A stretch of DNA of 64,000 nucleotides from Granulosicoccus sp963833195 (GCA_963833195.1 CAWHXF010000014.1:1-64000); one strand, 5' to 3'; numbered from the stretch's first letter, positions 1 through 8,781 are shown. Numbers and translations are program-made. Notes: generated by a model not told the origin, from the sequence alone.

Positions 1-212
1 GACATCCCCAGCGCCCCCCGCGCCAGGATCGCGTAGTCCTCGGCGACCTCGACGAGCAGGCGCGCCTCCCCCTCCAGGTGCGTCCACTCGATCGCCGCCC
101 GTGTAGCCTGGAAAAGGTGACCGGCGAGGCTGGCAGTCGCCTGGCGCGCCTGCTGCTCGGACGGCACCGTCAGTTCAGGACACACGGCAAAGGACTCCAC
201 GCCAGGGAGCAT
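1..212 (-). CDS. Partial hypothetical protein running off the left edge
   Basis: An open frame starts at an ATG at 212 and stays open to the window edge, giving about 70 residues. An in-frame TGA lies just upstream of that ATG. The readable part is Glu/Ala/Leu-rich and probably helical (for example EGEARLLVEVAEDYA), with strongly GC-biased third positions like neighbouring genes. No family is recognised. It is read in the same direction as the Argonaute gene but lies about 290 bp beyond its end. It could be chance in this GC-rich DNA. Confidence 0.3.
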   Translation of the reverse strand, partial: MLPGVESFAVCPELTVPSEQQARQATASLAGHLFQATRAAIEWTHLEGEARLLVEVAEDYAILARGALGM

Positions 213-504
213 CGGTAGCGTTCAGCGCCAGCAGGGACCGCACGTAAGGCCCGTCGCCGATCGATCTCGTCCAGGGGCTCAAGCAATAGGCGATCACAGT
301 ACGGAAAGCGGGTTGTGTAGGTCCACGAAGAAGCCGTAAGAAAGGCGTTGGCCCGGGCATCGTTCTTCACCCAGCTCGGGGATATCTGCGGCCGGAACTT
401 AGCGCAGCAGCGCTACTGGTTTGGTTTTCTTGAACGCTGCGATCTTGTTGTGGAACACCGTGTTCTGGCACATACGTCGTAGCCGCACAGGGCGTTGAAC
501 GCTG
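213..504. other. Intergenic stretch without a recognisable gene
   Basis: This is the roughly 290 bp between the Argonaute stop and the partial left-edge frame. Base composition is less GC-rich than most of the window. No convincing coding frame, terminator or repeat was found. Confidence 0.4.
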
Positions 505-1959
505 CTACGTGTAGTGACGGAAGTCTGCCTGCACGTCGCGCTCAGAGCCAACGTGCTTGAGTACCCGTCCGACGTTCCGCGCCGCCCGAATTGGGGCGGG
601 TAGCTTCTGATCGAACTGCGTAGTGTTCCAGTTGACTTTCGTCATCGCGAACACCTCCCGTGCGATCTGTTCGATGGTGCTGTCACCACCCGGATGAGGT
701 ACGAGCAACAACGGCCGTGGGGCTCGCTGCCCAGGATAGGTCCGGTAGTAGGGCACGCTGCCCCGGGTATACAGCAAGCCCCGCCCGCCGAAGTCGGCGA
801 ACGTTCCCCGTAGAACAGGATAGCTCCCCTCTCGCATGAGCATGATCGATGAAGACTCCTGCACCCAGACCGAGTCGGAGAGCTCGACACCAACTTCATC
901 CAGCGCGGCATCGATTCCTTCGATCTCCGTCGAGCGAAACCGCGACGTCTTCATGATCACCAGTCTCGCCGGTGCGTGACGGTGATGGCGCCTGTAGGTG
1001 TTGACCGATCGCTCAACTAACTGGCGTATTGATTCGGCATCGAGATAGGGATGGCGCCCCCGTCGCTCCGTCTGCGCTCTGGCCCCGCGAAGTATGACGC
1101 CCCGTCCACGTTCGTCAAACATTTGCGCTGTGCTCGTCCAGAGCTGCTGACCGTCGAGCGCTCGGTAGAAGCCGATGCCAAGGTAGTTCGTCCGATACTC
1201 ACTCTCGGGCGGTAGAAGACGCCATGGAACCCGGCTTGACTTGTAGTACAGACCGTTCAGAAGATTCCATGCGCGAGTTGCCGATGCCTGTACCTTTCGG
1301 TCTCGCGACCGCTTGATTTTCTGAGGAATCTTCGCCTTCTCGTCGTAGACATCCGGCCACACGATCTGGGTCGGCACGGGCAGATCGAGCAGTGTCGCCT
1401 TGAGAAGATCGCGGAAGTTCAGATCATCTGACCCACCGTCGTCTTCAGGCTCCTCATCCTTCTTGTTCGAACCTTGCGCGTTCACGACCTGCTCGATCAC
1501 CTCGATCGGCAGTGCGACCACTATGACCTCAGGACGCGCTCGGCTCTCGGACAACGCCCTGATCTGCGCAGCGAAGAGGTCGACGGCGCGACGTACGATC
1601 AGCGCCTGCGGCCCACCCGAGCTGAGACGCTTCAGTTCGCGCGCCGTCAGCGTGTGTATCCCACCCTCTGGAATCTCCATGCGGCATCGAAAGGGGTTGA
1701 GGTTACCCAAGCCGGGGAAGTCGGGGTTCAAATTGCTCGGCGGGGAGTCCGTGCTTTCGATACCGCGTTGTGCGTTCTCAAGGTAGGTGGCGAAACCTTA
1801 AGCAGTCTGCGAGCTACCGACCACCCCGATACGCAGCGTTTCACCGGAGGTTCCCTGAAGCGGACCGTGCTCACGAAGACCTTGTCGCGGATCGACATGC
1901 CGCCCGCCCTCACCGAACTCCAGCAACGGCTCCTCGAAGATCGTCGGTGTGATCCTCAT
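505..1959 (-). pseudogene. Short prokaryotic Argonaute (MID-PIWI) interrupted by an in-frame TAA
   Basis: Reading from the ATG at 1959 gives 484 codons, the usual size of a short Argonaute with only MID and PIWI domains. The N-terminus has the typical FGEGGRHVDPR segment and RIGVVG strand. The MID region holds an Arg/Lys-rich guide-pocket segment (RDRKVQASATRAWNLL, then LYYKSSRVPWRL). The C-terminus has the hallmark TKVNWNTTQFD and IRAARNVGRVLKHV motifs. In the PIWI core the first catalytic Asp is absent (LGIGFYR), as expected for a guide-binding but non-slicing short Argonaute. Codon 54 (1800-1798) is TAA; GAA would need one change. The frame is open on both sides, and the only obvious later start is a TTG at 1731, which would delete the first strands. 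The ATG overlaps the stop of the upstream nuclease-APAZ gene (ATGA). The family call is secure; whether the copy is dead, misread or reinitiated is open. Confidence 0.87.
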
Positions 1960-3278
1960 GCGAACAGATCGTCTGTCTCGGCAGCGCTAGCATCCCCACG
2001 AGAGGAACTCCAGTCGCTCTCGGGTACCGAGACTGGGTAGTCATCGATCGGCACACGTTCGAAGCGTAAGGGGTAGTCGTTCAGCGCGTCCTGATCGAAT
2101 AGGTCTTCTGCGCCGCCGTCCAACCCACACATCAAGCCCTGCCACATGATGATCTGACCGCGAACAGATCCTGCGTTCTCCAGCCGCTTCTTCCCGGCAA
2201 GCAGCGTCGCGGAGAGCCTGTGTGGCGAGAAGCCGTCGTCCGTGAAGAAGTAGGTCGGCTCGATGACGATGAACCACTCGTCGCCGATCGCCTCAAAGCG
2301 AGCGGAGAACGCATGGTGGCGAACGGCGAACACTTTCGTGCTGTCCGCCCTGTCGGCAAGAAGCCTTACGACGGTAGCCGTTGCACGATTCGAGAGGCTT
2401 TGGTAAGCGTAGATTCTTTCGGCGAGAGCTTCCTCAGAGCGGAAGTAGAACAACTTCTCCTTGTGCTGATACCTCAGAAGGTCGGCGCTGCGGTGCTCGA
2501 CGGATCGGCGCAGGAGATGAGCAACATCGTTGCGGTCGTCCTCGGAGTCACCTGTCGCGATGGACTGTATCTCGATCCTCGAGACCTGGTCTGGCCCGAT
2601 CAGTTCTGCCGTGCACTGCTCCCTGGGATCGAAGAACGAGAGCAGTCGGTGACCGCGCACAACCCAGTCGAACCGGCGATCAACTCGCTTGGCAACGACG
2701 GAAACCGCTTCGCCCCCGTGCGAACACCAAGTCGGCGCGGCGTAGAGGACACCGGGGGAGACGATCCTCAGCATGTTCGTCATCGCTCGCTCTCCGGTCC
2801 CGAGCGGCGGCAGCCATAAGCCGGGCGTTGCTCGGTTGACGGTAAGTCCGCCGAGGCGATCAGCTGCTGTCGCGTCGAGAACGTCCTCGGATTTCGATAT
2901 CCGCAGCCGCCGCGGTTCGTTCAGAAGGCCGTGCTCGACGGGCTTCCAGTACATCGTCTCGTCCGAGAGCCGACACAGAACGATCACCACCGGGATGTTC
3001 GACTGCCGCCAGTAGTCGAGGTCGTTCGGCTCCAGCAGATATTCGAATCCGTCGTTGGTCTCGGCCGTGTAACGGCCTTTCTCCGTCGTCTTGACTTGGA
3101 CGGCGAGAATTCGGCCTAGCGCCTGCCCAGTCGTTGGGTTTCGAAGCTCGACGAGGCCATCGACGCCGGACTCGAGCCGCCCGCGCGGTTCGTACAGGAA
3201 CCCGATCTTCAAGAACGCGGCTCGCGCGAGCACCTCACCGAGCTCGCCATGAACCTGGTTGTCGGTGATGGTCTTCAC
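1956..3278 (-). CDS. PD-(D/E)XK nuclease (DUF4365-like) fused to APAZ: DREN-APAZ effector of a SPARDA-type system
   Basis: The protein has 440 residues. Residues 1-70 carry a DUF4365/PD-(D/E)XK core: E12/E15 in HGELGEVLARAAF, D40 in SGVDGLVEL, and Q61-x-K63 in AVQVKTT. The middle and C-terminal part fits an APAZ domain, including a late HRLSATLLAGKKR segment. In known SPARDA systems the APAZ part pairs with the short Argonaute, and guide-directed recognition of invader DNA unleashes collateral nuclease activity that kills or stalls the cell. The start is a GTG that overlaps the upstream stop (GTGA), and the stop overlaps the Argonaute ATG (ATGA), so the pair is translationally coupled. The nuclease residues look intact. 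Domain assignment is by motif and context. The effector type is well supported; the exact APAZ boundary is inferred. Confidence 0.85.
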   Translation of the reverse strand: MKTITDNQVHGELGEVLARAAFLKIGFLYEPRGRLESGVDGLVELRNPTTGQALGRILAVQVKTTEKGRYTAETNDGFEYLLEPNDLDYWRQSNIPVVIVLCRLSDETMYWKPVEHGLLNEPRRLRISKSEDVLDATAADRLGGLTVNRATPGLWLPPLGTGERAMTNMLRIVSPGVLYAAPTWCSHGGEAVSVVAKRVDRRFDWVVRGHRLLSFFDPREQCTAELIGPDQVSRIEIQSIATGDSEDDRNDVAHLLRRSVEHRSADLLRYQHKEKLFYFRSEEALAERIYAYQSLSNRATATVVRLLADRADSTKVFAVRHHAFSARFEAIGDEWFIVIEPTYFFTDDGFSPHRLSATLLAGKKRLENAGSVRGQIIMWQGLMCGLDGGAEDLFDQDALNDYPLRFERVPIDDYPVSVPESDWSSSRGDASAAETDDLFA

Positions 3279-3529
3279 GCTTCATCCCCGGGGATCAGTT
3301 CGTCACCATTCAAAATCGAGGGGCTCCGGCTGCATGGCCGACAGCCGAGGCGGTAGCGCAGCGATCTGGCACTGCTGACCACACCGCGCTCCTCCCGTCC
3401 AGCTCGAGCGCAAAGGGCCAGGCAGTACGCCTGACCCGCATCGCCAGTCTTCGGTTCGTTCCGGCGCATCTCCCGTTCGCTTGCCTTGTCCGCCCAAGTT
3501 CCACCAGCACGACCCAGCGCTTCAGTCAC
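3275..3529 (-). CDS. 84-residue protein of unknown function in the Argonaute operon
   Basis: This short frame starts with GTG at 3529, overlapping the stop of the 256-aa gene (GTGA), and ends in a TGA overlapping the GTG start of the nuclease-APAZ gene. The double four-base overlap is the main reason to call it a gene. The product is basic in the middle and has four Cys (QAYCLALCARAG and GCRPCS). No signal peptide, membrane segment or family is recognised. Other frames across the same bases are also open, so a frameshifted longer product cannot be excluded. Confidence 0.5.
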   Translation of the reverse strand: MTEALGRAGGTWADKASEREMRRNEPKTGDAGQAYCLALCARAGREERGVVSSARSLRYRLGCRPCSRSPSILNGDELIPGDEA

Positions 3530-4296
3530 CGATCCATCAGGCTCGGTTCATTGGTTCCGGGGAAACCGTCGCGAGCGACAACGAGTACGGCGCGCTCGTT
3601 CTCGATGCGGTAGATCGCACCGAACTGCTCCGCCTCCTCCGGCAGTATGTCCACCCAAGCATCGCGTGCCCATCCGTTAGCATCGATCACCGCCAGGATC
3701 CACGGTTGCGGCACGCCAGCCTTCGCCATCTTGCACGTCTTGCTGGTCACCACCCCGGGGAGATATCGATGCAGATCGTCCGTGTCGTTCCCTGGCTCGT
3801 AGTCGGCCACGTCGAAGGGCATGTGGCGTATTCGATCCTCGTCGGCACGACCGCGGCGAAGCGTCGCCCGGAACCCGTCGCCACTGAGTTCCAACTCTGC
3901 CGTGTCCTCCGGCCGGTCCGATTCGAAGAACCGCAACATCTCTGCCTCGATATTCCGACGCGCTACCTTGACGGACCTACACCGACCGGAGACGAGGATC
4001 CACGAACCACGTACAAGTCCGGACTTGTTCAGCGTCGAGACTGCCTGACCCGCCGCAGCATGCTGCCGTCCGAACTCCTCCGGCGCGACTCTTCCCGTTC
4101 CGGTGGTGAAGTGGATCGATGTGATCTCGACGGCGTGGCGAACGTCGTCGAGGGCGACCCAGACGTCCGGCGGATCGGTCGCGGGCAACGTCCACTCGAC
4201 GCGCATCGCGCGAGTCGCGAGTTCGACATCGAGATGCGCTCGCGCGAACTCCTCTTCGGGACGCAGGGACTGACCCAGAGAGTCACGCCTGATCAC
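3526..4296 (-). CDS. 256-aa unknown protein with a nuclease-like PD...E-I-T signature
   Basis: This is a soluble-looking 256-residue protein with no signal peptide or membrane segment. Around residues 43-59 it reads PPDVWVALDD then HAVEITSI. That resembles the PD...(D/E)-x-(K/T) strand pair of restriction-like folds, with P43-D44 and E57-I-T59; the usual Lys would be Thr here. The signature is weak and the rest is not recognised. It starts with a GTG overlapping the upstream proline-rich gene's stop and ends in a TGA overlapping the 84-aa gene's start, so it is cotranscribed and probably coupled with the Argonaute module. It could be an accessory nuclease, an immunity factor, or an unrelated cargo protein. 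Confidence 0.7.
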   Translation of the reverse strand: MIRRDSLGQSLRPEEEFARAHLDVELATRAMRVEWTLPATDPPDVWVALDDVRHAVEITSIHFTTGTGRVAPEEFGRQHAAAGQAVSTLNKSGLVRGSWILVSGRCRSVKVARRNIEAEMLRFFESDRPEDTAELELSGDGFRATLRRGRADEDRIRHMPFDVADYEPGNDTDDLHRYLPGVVTSKTCKMAKAGVPQPWILAVIDANGWARDAWVDILPEEAEQFGAIYRIENERAVLVVARDGFPGTNEPSLMDR

Positions 4297-4469
4297 CGCG
4301 GGCCCGTCTCACGCTTCGGCGGCTCGGGCGGTGGTGGGGGAGGCGGAGGGCGAGGCCCCTGCGGGTCGGGGCGCACGCCCGACTTCCGCCCGTCGTCTCC
4401 AGGATCGATATCCTGAGGGCGACCGTTCCCACTCCCTGCTCCGCCAAGCGAGACGCCTCTGCAGCTCAC
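4293..4469 (-). CDS. Proline-rich microprotein 2 (58 aa)
   Basis: It begins with a GTG at 4469 that overlaps the stop of microprotein 1 (GTGA). It ends with a TGA overlapping the GTG of the 256-aa gene (GTGA). The product has a Gly/Asp-rich first half, a run of prolines and the ending PPEPPKRETGPR. The PPEPPKR signature is shared with microprotein 1, suggesting the two are paralogous or share a partner such as an SH3-like or membrane protein. No other homology is recognised. The reading frame is supported by the overlaps and the shared motif rather than by length. Confidence 0.6.
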   Translation of the reverse strand: MSCRGVSLGGAGSGNGRPQDIDPGDDGRKSGVRPDPQGPRPPPPPPPPEPPKRETGPR

Positions 4470-4642
4470 GTCGCCCGCCGGTCCGACTTGGACTTCGCGT
4501 TCGCTGGCGCGTCGCGTTTCGGCGGCTCCGGTGGGGACGGCGGCGGGGGCGGACGCCTCTGGCTCGTCGGCCCCCGGTAGCCCGGTCGAGGCGGCGGCGC
4601 GTCGATCTCACCCGGTTTCGCCGTGTGCGCACGATCAGCCAT
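4466..4642 (-). CDS. Proline-rich microprotein 1 (58 aa)
   Basis: The start MADRAHT is an ATG at 4642, within the last codons of the DUF6338 gene (ATGGCTGA overlap). The product has a short hydrophilic head, a GYRGPTSQR segment, a polyproline run and PPEPPKRD, then a Lys/Ser/Arg tail. Small Pro-rich frames following DUF6338 genes are, from memory, a recurring arrangement in bacteria. A longer start upstream at 4696 would lie inside the DUF6338 gene and is less likely. Function unknown; probably a partner of the membrane protein. Confidence 0.6.
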   Translation of the reverse strand: MADRAHTAKPGEIDAPPPRPGYRGPTSQRRPPPPPSPPEPPKRDAPANAKSKSDRRAT

Positions 4643-5333
4643 CGGTCCGATTTTCCTGCCGGTGATCGTTCGAGGACGGCTCCTCCGCTGCATCATGAGG
4701 CATCGAAGGCTGGAATTCTATCCAGCGAAGCTCGTCGCGGTGGATCATGAGCCCATGCTGCCCCGTCTCGCGGACATCAACACGCGCGCCGTCCTCGTCC
4801 TCGACGCGCACGAGCCATGCCGGGCGGCTCAGATAGACGAACCCTTCGGCCGGATCGTCCGACCAGTAGCGTGGGTAGCCCTGAAGACGCCGGCCATCGG
4901 CGAGCTCGAGCACGACGAAGCGGTCGCCCTGCTCGGTGAAGACGTCCTCCCAGGTCGAGTCCCGGGAGGTGCGCGAGGTGACGCCGAGCCGGCGCAACAC
5001 CGCCATGTGCAGGTCAGCCGACAGCACCCGCGCGACGGGCAGCGGCAGGAGCACCGCGAGCGCGACCAGTGCCACCAGCGTCATGGTCCCCCCGTCGCGG
5101 ACGACGAGTCGCCCGGCCTCGAGCGCGATCGGCGGCAGCACCGGTGTGCGGCCGACGAGCGCGCCGGCGAGCGCCAGCACGGTCGTCGCCACAAGCGTGA
5201 ACGCGATCGCCTCGAGGAGGTGGCGCAGCGGCTCCGGGGTCCGGCGGCGCAGCGCCGTCGTCAGCACCGCGCTCGAGATCGCCCCAGGCAGGAACAGCAG
5301 CAGCAGGTTCAGCGCCTCGGTCGAGAGGTTCAC
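4635..5333 (-). CDS. DUF6338 family membrane protein
   Basis: The protein has 232 residues. Residues 7-27 form a membrane segment (LNLLLLFLPGAISSAVL). Two more lie at about 40-62 and 83-103. A cytoplasmic part follows with WEDVFTEQGDRFVVLELADGRR and a YPRYWSDD motif typical of DUF6338. The family has no established function but is common beside mobile and defence genes. The GTG start overlaps the recombinase stop (GTGA) and the stop overlaps the first Pro-rich microprotein. It may anchor or sense at the inner membrane for the module behind it; that role is inference. Confidence 0.8.
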   Translation of the reverse strand: MNLSTEALNLLLLFLPGAISSAVLTTALRRRTPEPLRHLLEAIAFTLVATTVLALAGALVGRTPVLPPIALEAGRLVVRDGGTMTLVALVALAVLLPLPVARVLSADLHMAVLRRLGVTSRTSRDSTWEDVFTEQGDRFVVLELADGRRLQGYPRYWSDDPAEGFVYLSRPAWLVRVEDEDGARVDVRETGQHGLMIHRDELRWIEFQPSMPHDAAEEPSSNDHRQENRTDG

Positions 5334-6370
5334 CGGGGCACGTCCTCGACCGCTGCCGGCGCACCGCTCGCGCCCCTCTCGGCTGCCGGCGACTTCGGTG
5401 GCCCGATCGCCACGCGTGGCTGTCGCCCGGCCGCGTCGGTGACCTCGCGGTAGCGAAGTGTCGACTGTACGGTCCCGTGCCGGGCATGGCGCATGACGTC
5501 GTCGACGGCCGCACCCGCGTCGAGCGCGGTCGTGATCAGGCCCCGGCGCAGGCTGTGGCTAGAGAACTCGTTGAGCTCGGTGCTCGCGAGCCCGGCGCGC
5601 TCGGCCGCGGCACGCACGATCCGGGCGACCGCCCGCGGGGAAAGCCGGCCGACGGGTCCCTCCCCGTGCCCGCCCCCGCGCTGCAGCGCCACGAACACCG
5701 CACCGGTCGAGCGACCCGAGGCCTCGATCCAGCGCCCGAGCGCGGCGACCGGGCACCACGGCGAGTCGGGCCGGGCGTGGACCGAGACGACGGCGCCCTG
5801 CCCCCTCTGGTCGGCCTTCGAACGCGGCAGGGTCAGCGCGACACCGTCCGCGCTCCACGCGAGGTCCCGGTGATCGAGCCCGACGAGCTCGGCGGAGCGC
5901 AGCGCCGCATCGAAGCCGACGAGGATCAGGGCGCGGTTCCGCAGGCCCGCAGGCGTCGAGACGTCACAGGCGTCGGCCAGGCGCCAGACGAGATCCCCGG
6001 TGGCCGCGCGCACCTGCTTCGGCGGCACGCCTGCGTGGCGCCGGACGTGGCCCTTCACCGCGGCCAGGGTCAGCGGGATCTCGGCATCCACCAAAGGCTC
6101 GGCGGCCCAGCGGTGGACGAGCCGGACGGCGGCGAGCTTCCGGCGAAGGCTCGACGGGCGGAGCGCGTCCAGGGCCCCGACCCAGGTCGAGAGCGTCGCG
6201 TCGGTTGCCGGCAACGGCACGAGGGACGGATCGGCTACGGCGTGGCGGGCGCACCAGAGCACGAACCCGCGCCAGTCGCGGGCGTAGGCCGCCAACGTCG
6301 CGGGCGCCAGGCTCGCGAGCACCTGGGCGTCGCGCGTGGCACGGGCGCGCTCGAGCGGGGGTTCCCGCAC
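5330..6370 (-). CDS. Tyrosine recombinase / phage-type integrase heading the defence operon
   Basis: The protein has about 346 residues, with an N-terminal SAM-like core-binding region (LAAYARDWRGFVLWC, ATDATLSTWVGALD) and a C-terminal catalytic domain. Catalytic residues are visible: Arg in FDAALRSAELVGLD, HxxR in HSLRRG, a later His in RHARHG, and the Tyr nucleophile in LRYRE. It catalyses site-specific strand exchange. The start is probably a GTG near 6370; the exact codon is uncertain. Its stop overlaps the DUF6338 start, so the recombinase and the defence genes form one transcriptional unit. It is clearly related to the second recombinase at 60631-61761 (shared ATDATL.TWVGALD and VGFDAALR.AE). 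Confidence 0.9.
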   Translation of the reverse strand: MREPPLERARATRDAQVLASLAPATLAAYARDWRGFVLWCARHAVADPSLVPLPATDATLSTWVGALDALRPSSLRRKLAAVRLVHRWAAEPLVDAEIPLTLAAVKGHVRRHAGVPPKQVRAATGDLVWRLADACDVSTPAGLRNRALILVGFDAALRSAELVGLDHRDLAWSADGVALTLPRSKADQRGQGAVVSVHARPDSPWCPVAALGRWIEASGRSTGAVFVALQRGGGHGEGPVGRLSPRAVARIVRAAAERAGLASTELNEFSSHSLRRGLITTALDAGAAVDDVMRHARHGTVQSTLRYREVTDAAGRQPRVAIGPPKSPAAERGASGAPAAVEDVPR

Positions 6371-6569
6371 GAGAGCTGCAGAAAGTGCCGTTAAGGAAGA
6401 CTCGGTGAATCAGTAGCTTGCGAGCGGGGCGCGTGGTTTTTCCTTGTCTGTCAGTGGGTTGCTGTTCCCCACGTGCCTGCGGCTCCATTGGCCCCCATGA
6501 AAGAGCTGTCGGCAGACGTCCCGCGTGGGGTCTCCTTCTCGGGTTCGTGTCCCGAAGAGGCCCCACCCG

Positions 6570-8720
6570 ATGCGCTCTCTCCCGTCCTGGCAGGTCCCCT
6601 TCCTCGGCCTGAAGCGCTTCCCGCGCGCCCTGACGCGCTTCGAGATCGACACCTTCTTCACCTTCGCCGACGCCGAGCTCGCCGCGATCCGCTCGCGCCG
6701 CGGCGACGCGCTGCGCCTCGCCGCGGGCGTGCACCTCGGCTTCCTCCGGATGACCGGCACGACCCTCGACGCGCTCGATCGGATCCCGGCCTTCGTGCTC
6801 GCGCGCGTCGCCACCGAGCTCGACCTGCCGTCGGTCGACATCGCCACCGTCCGCTCGCTCTACCGCCGTCGGCGACGCACGCTCTTCGAGCACCAGCGCT
6901 GGGCGATGGCCACGCTCGGTATCGAGCCCTTCACCGATCACCGCGCCCGGGCGCTGGTGCGCGCGTTCTCGCCGCCCGCGATCCCGACGTCGAGCACGTC
7001 GGTCGTCACCGTCGAGCTGATGCGCTGGCTCTACACGCGCGGCGCCCTCATCCCCGGCGCGCGCCGCGTGCGTTTCCTCGCCACGCACGTGCGGCGTCGG
7101 GCCGAGGAAACGCTCGCGACGACGATCGTCTCCGGAGATCGGCGAACCTGTCCGGCAGGACTGGGCGGCGCGCCTGTTCGCCACGCGCCCCGAGACGACG
7201 ATCACCTATCTGCAGTGGCTCGCGACGCCGCCGGCGCAGCGTTCCCCGGGCGCGCTCACTGCCGCGATCGAGAAGCGACGATTCCTTCTGGAGCTCGGGG
7301 TACCGACCTACCCGCTTCCCGACGTGCCGCTGGCCACCCTCGTCGATCTCGCCGGTCGGTGCCGCGCGCGTCGGCCCTCCGCGGTCGCCCGTCTGCCCGA
7401 GCCCGGCCGCACGATCGAGCTCGCCTGCTTCCTTCGCCACGCGTGGCTCGAGATCAACGACACGGTGCTCGCCCTCGCCGACGCGCTGACCACCGATCTG
7501 CGGCGCGAGGCTCACGAGGCGGCGCTCCGATCGGCGGCCACCGACGTGGCGAGCCTTCGAGCGGTGATCGGACGGGTACGAGCGGCAGCAGAGGACGAGG
7601 ATCGGACGGACGCGGACGTGCGCGCGTTCATCCTGGCCGAGATCCCCGCCGTGGCCACGATCGACGGGACGCGCGCCTACCGTCAGCGCGAGGCGCTGAT
7701 CGGCGACATCGGTCGCGTGCGCCAGCGGCTCGCGGCGATGACGACCCCACGTCTGGTCGCCACGCCCGGCTCGGCGATCGAGATGATGCTCGAGCACTGG
7801 ACTCGACAGCGCGCCGGGTACGGCCGAATTCGGTACGACCAGCCGTTGCCGCCCGACGTGATCGCGGCGATGCCGAGGCGGTGGCGCGCGCATCTCGTCG
7901 GGCGCGACATGTCCGGCCTCACACGTGGTGTTCGACGCGGCGCTGCTCGTCACGCTGCAGCGGGCGATGCGCAACGGCTCCGTGTGGACGCCGGAGAGCC
8001 TCCGGCACGTCCAGCGCGACGCGATGATGATCGAGAAGAGCACGCGTGGCCCTCGCAGCGCGCTGCTCGCTATCGCGAGCTCGGCCTCCCGCTTCAGTGC
8101 GACGGGTACCTGCGTCAGCGCCTCGATCTGCTCGAGAGCGCGCTCGGGGGCGTCGCGCTCGCCGTCGAGCGCGGGGCGGTACGGATCGACGAGCGCGGCA
8201 TCGTGCTCGAGCCGCTCGCCGCCGAGCGGACCGATCGTCTGTTCGAACGCGCACGGAACCGTCTCGTCGGCACCGCCGAGGCCGTGCAGCTGTCCGCGAT
8301 CATCGTCGAGATCGATCAGACGGTCCGGTTCAGCTGGCAGCTGCTGCAGCGGACGCCCCGGAACCCGCGCGAGCTGCTCGCCCTCTACGGGGCGCTGCTC
8401 GCGCACGGCACCGCCCGGACCGTTGCCGAGGTCGCGCTGATGATGCCCGGCGTCACCGAGGCGGACATCGGCGAGGCGCTCTCGCTCCTCGAGCAGCGCG
8501 ACGTGCTGCGCGCGGCGAACGACACCGTGGTCGCGCTGATGTACCGCCAGCCGATCACACGGCACTGGGGCACCGGCACGGCGGCCTCCTCCGACAGGAT
8601 GAGCCTTGATGTGTCCCGCCGGCTCTGGAACGCCCGCACCGACCCGAAGCGACGCCGCTACGGGATGGGTCAGTACCAGCACGTGCTCGTACCCGTTCAC
8701 GGCGATGCGCCTCGCTCTCA
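6570..8720 (+). pseudogene. Tn3-family transposase, frameshifted and 3'-truncated
   Basis: The reading is spread over shifting frames. The first runs from the ATG at 6570 (DUF4158 N-terminus, FEIDTFFTFADAEL) to about 7134. An extra base moves the frame to EIGEPVRQDWAARLF and on to about 7925, a second shift gives VVFDAALLVTLQRAMRNGS, and a third near 8046 returns to the second frame. The last part is the Tn3 DDE core (MMPGVTEAD, HWGTGTAASSDRMSLDVSRR). The reading breaks off just after GMGQYQHV, before the end of the catalytic domain, where IS66 sequence follows. Residues between shifts are well conserved, so decay is recent. Confidence 0.88.
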
Positions 8721-8781
8721 CTTGACACCCGGCCCGAGCGGCGTAGCGTAAGCCCCTGATCCCGCTGCGCCCCTTCCGCCG

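Noticed and set aside
1798..1800. Stop codon recoded as selenocysteine or pyrrolysine in the Argonaute
   Set aside because: The codon is TAA, which neither system uses, and the expected residue is an ordinary Glu.
3303..3497. Alternative frame ending LSAMQPEPLDFEW in place of the 84-aa gene
   Set aside because: It lacks the stop/start overlaps with both neighbours that support the chosen frame.
6410..6450. Attachment-site candidate resembling 61785-61815 next to the two recombinases (GTGG-TTTTTCC... CAGT)
   Set aside because: Similarity is short, gapped and T-tract driven; one of the two stretches is in permease-derived coding sequence.
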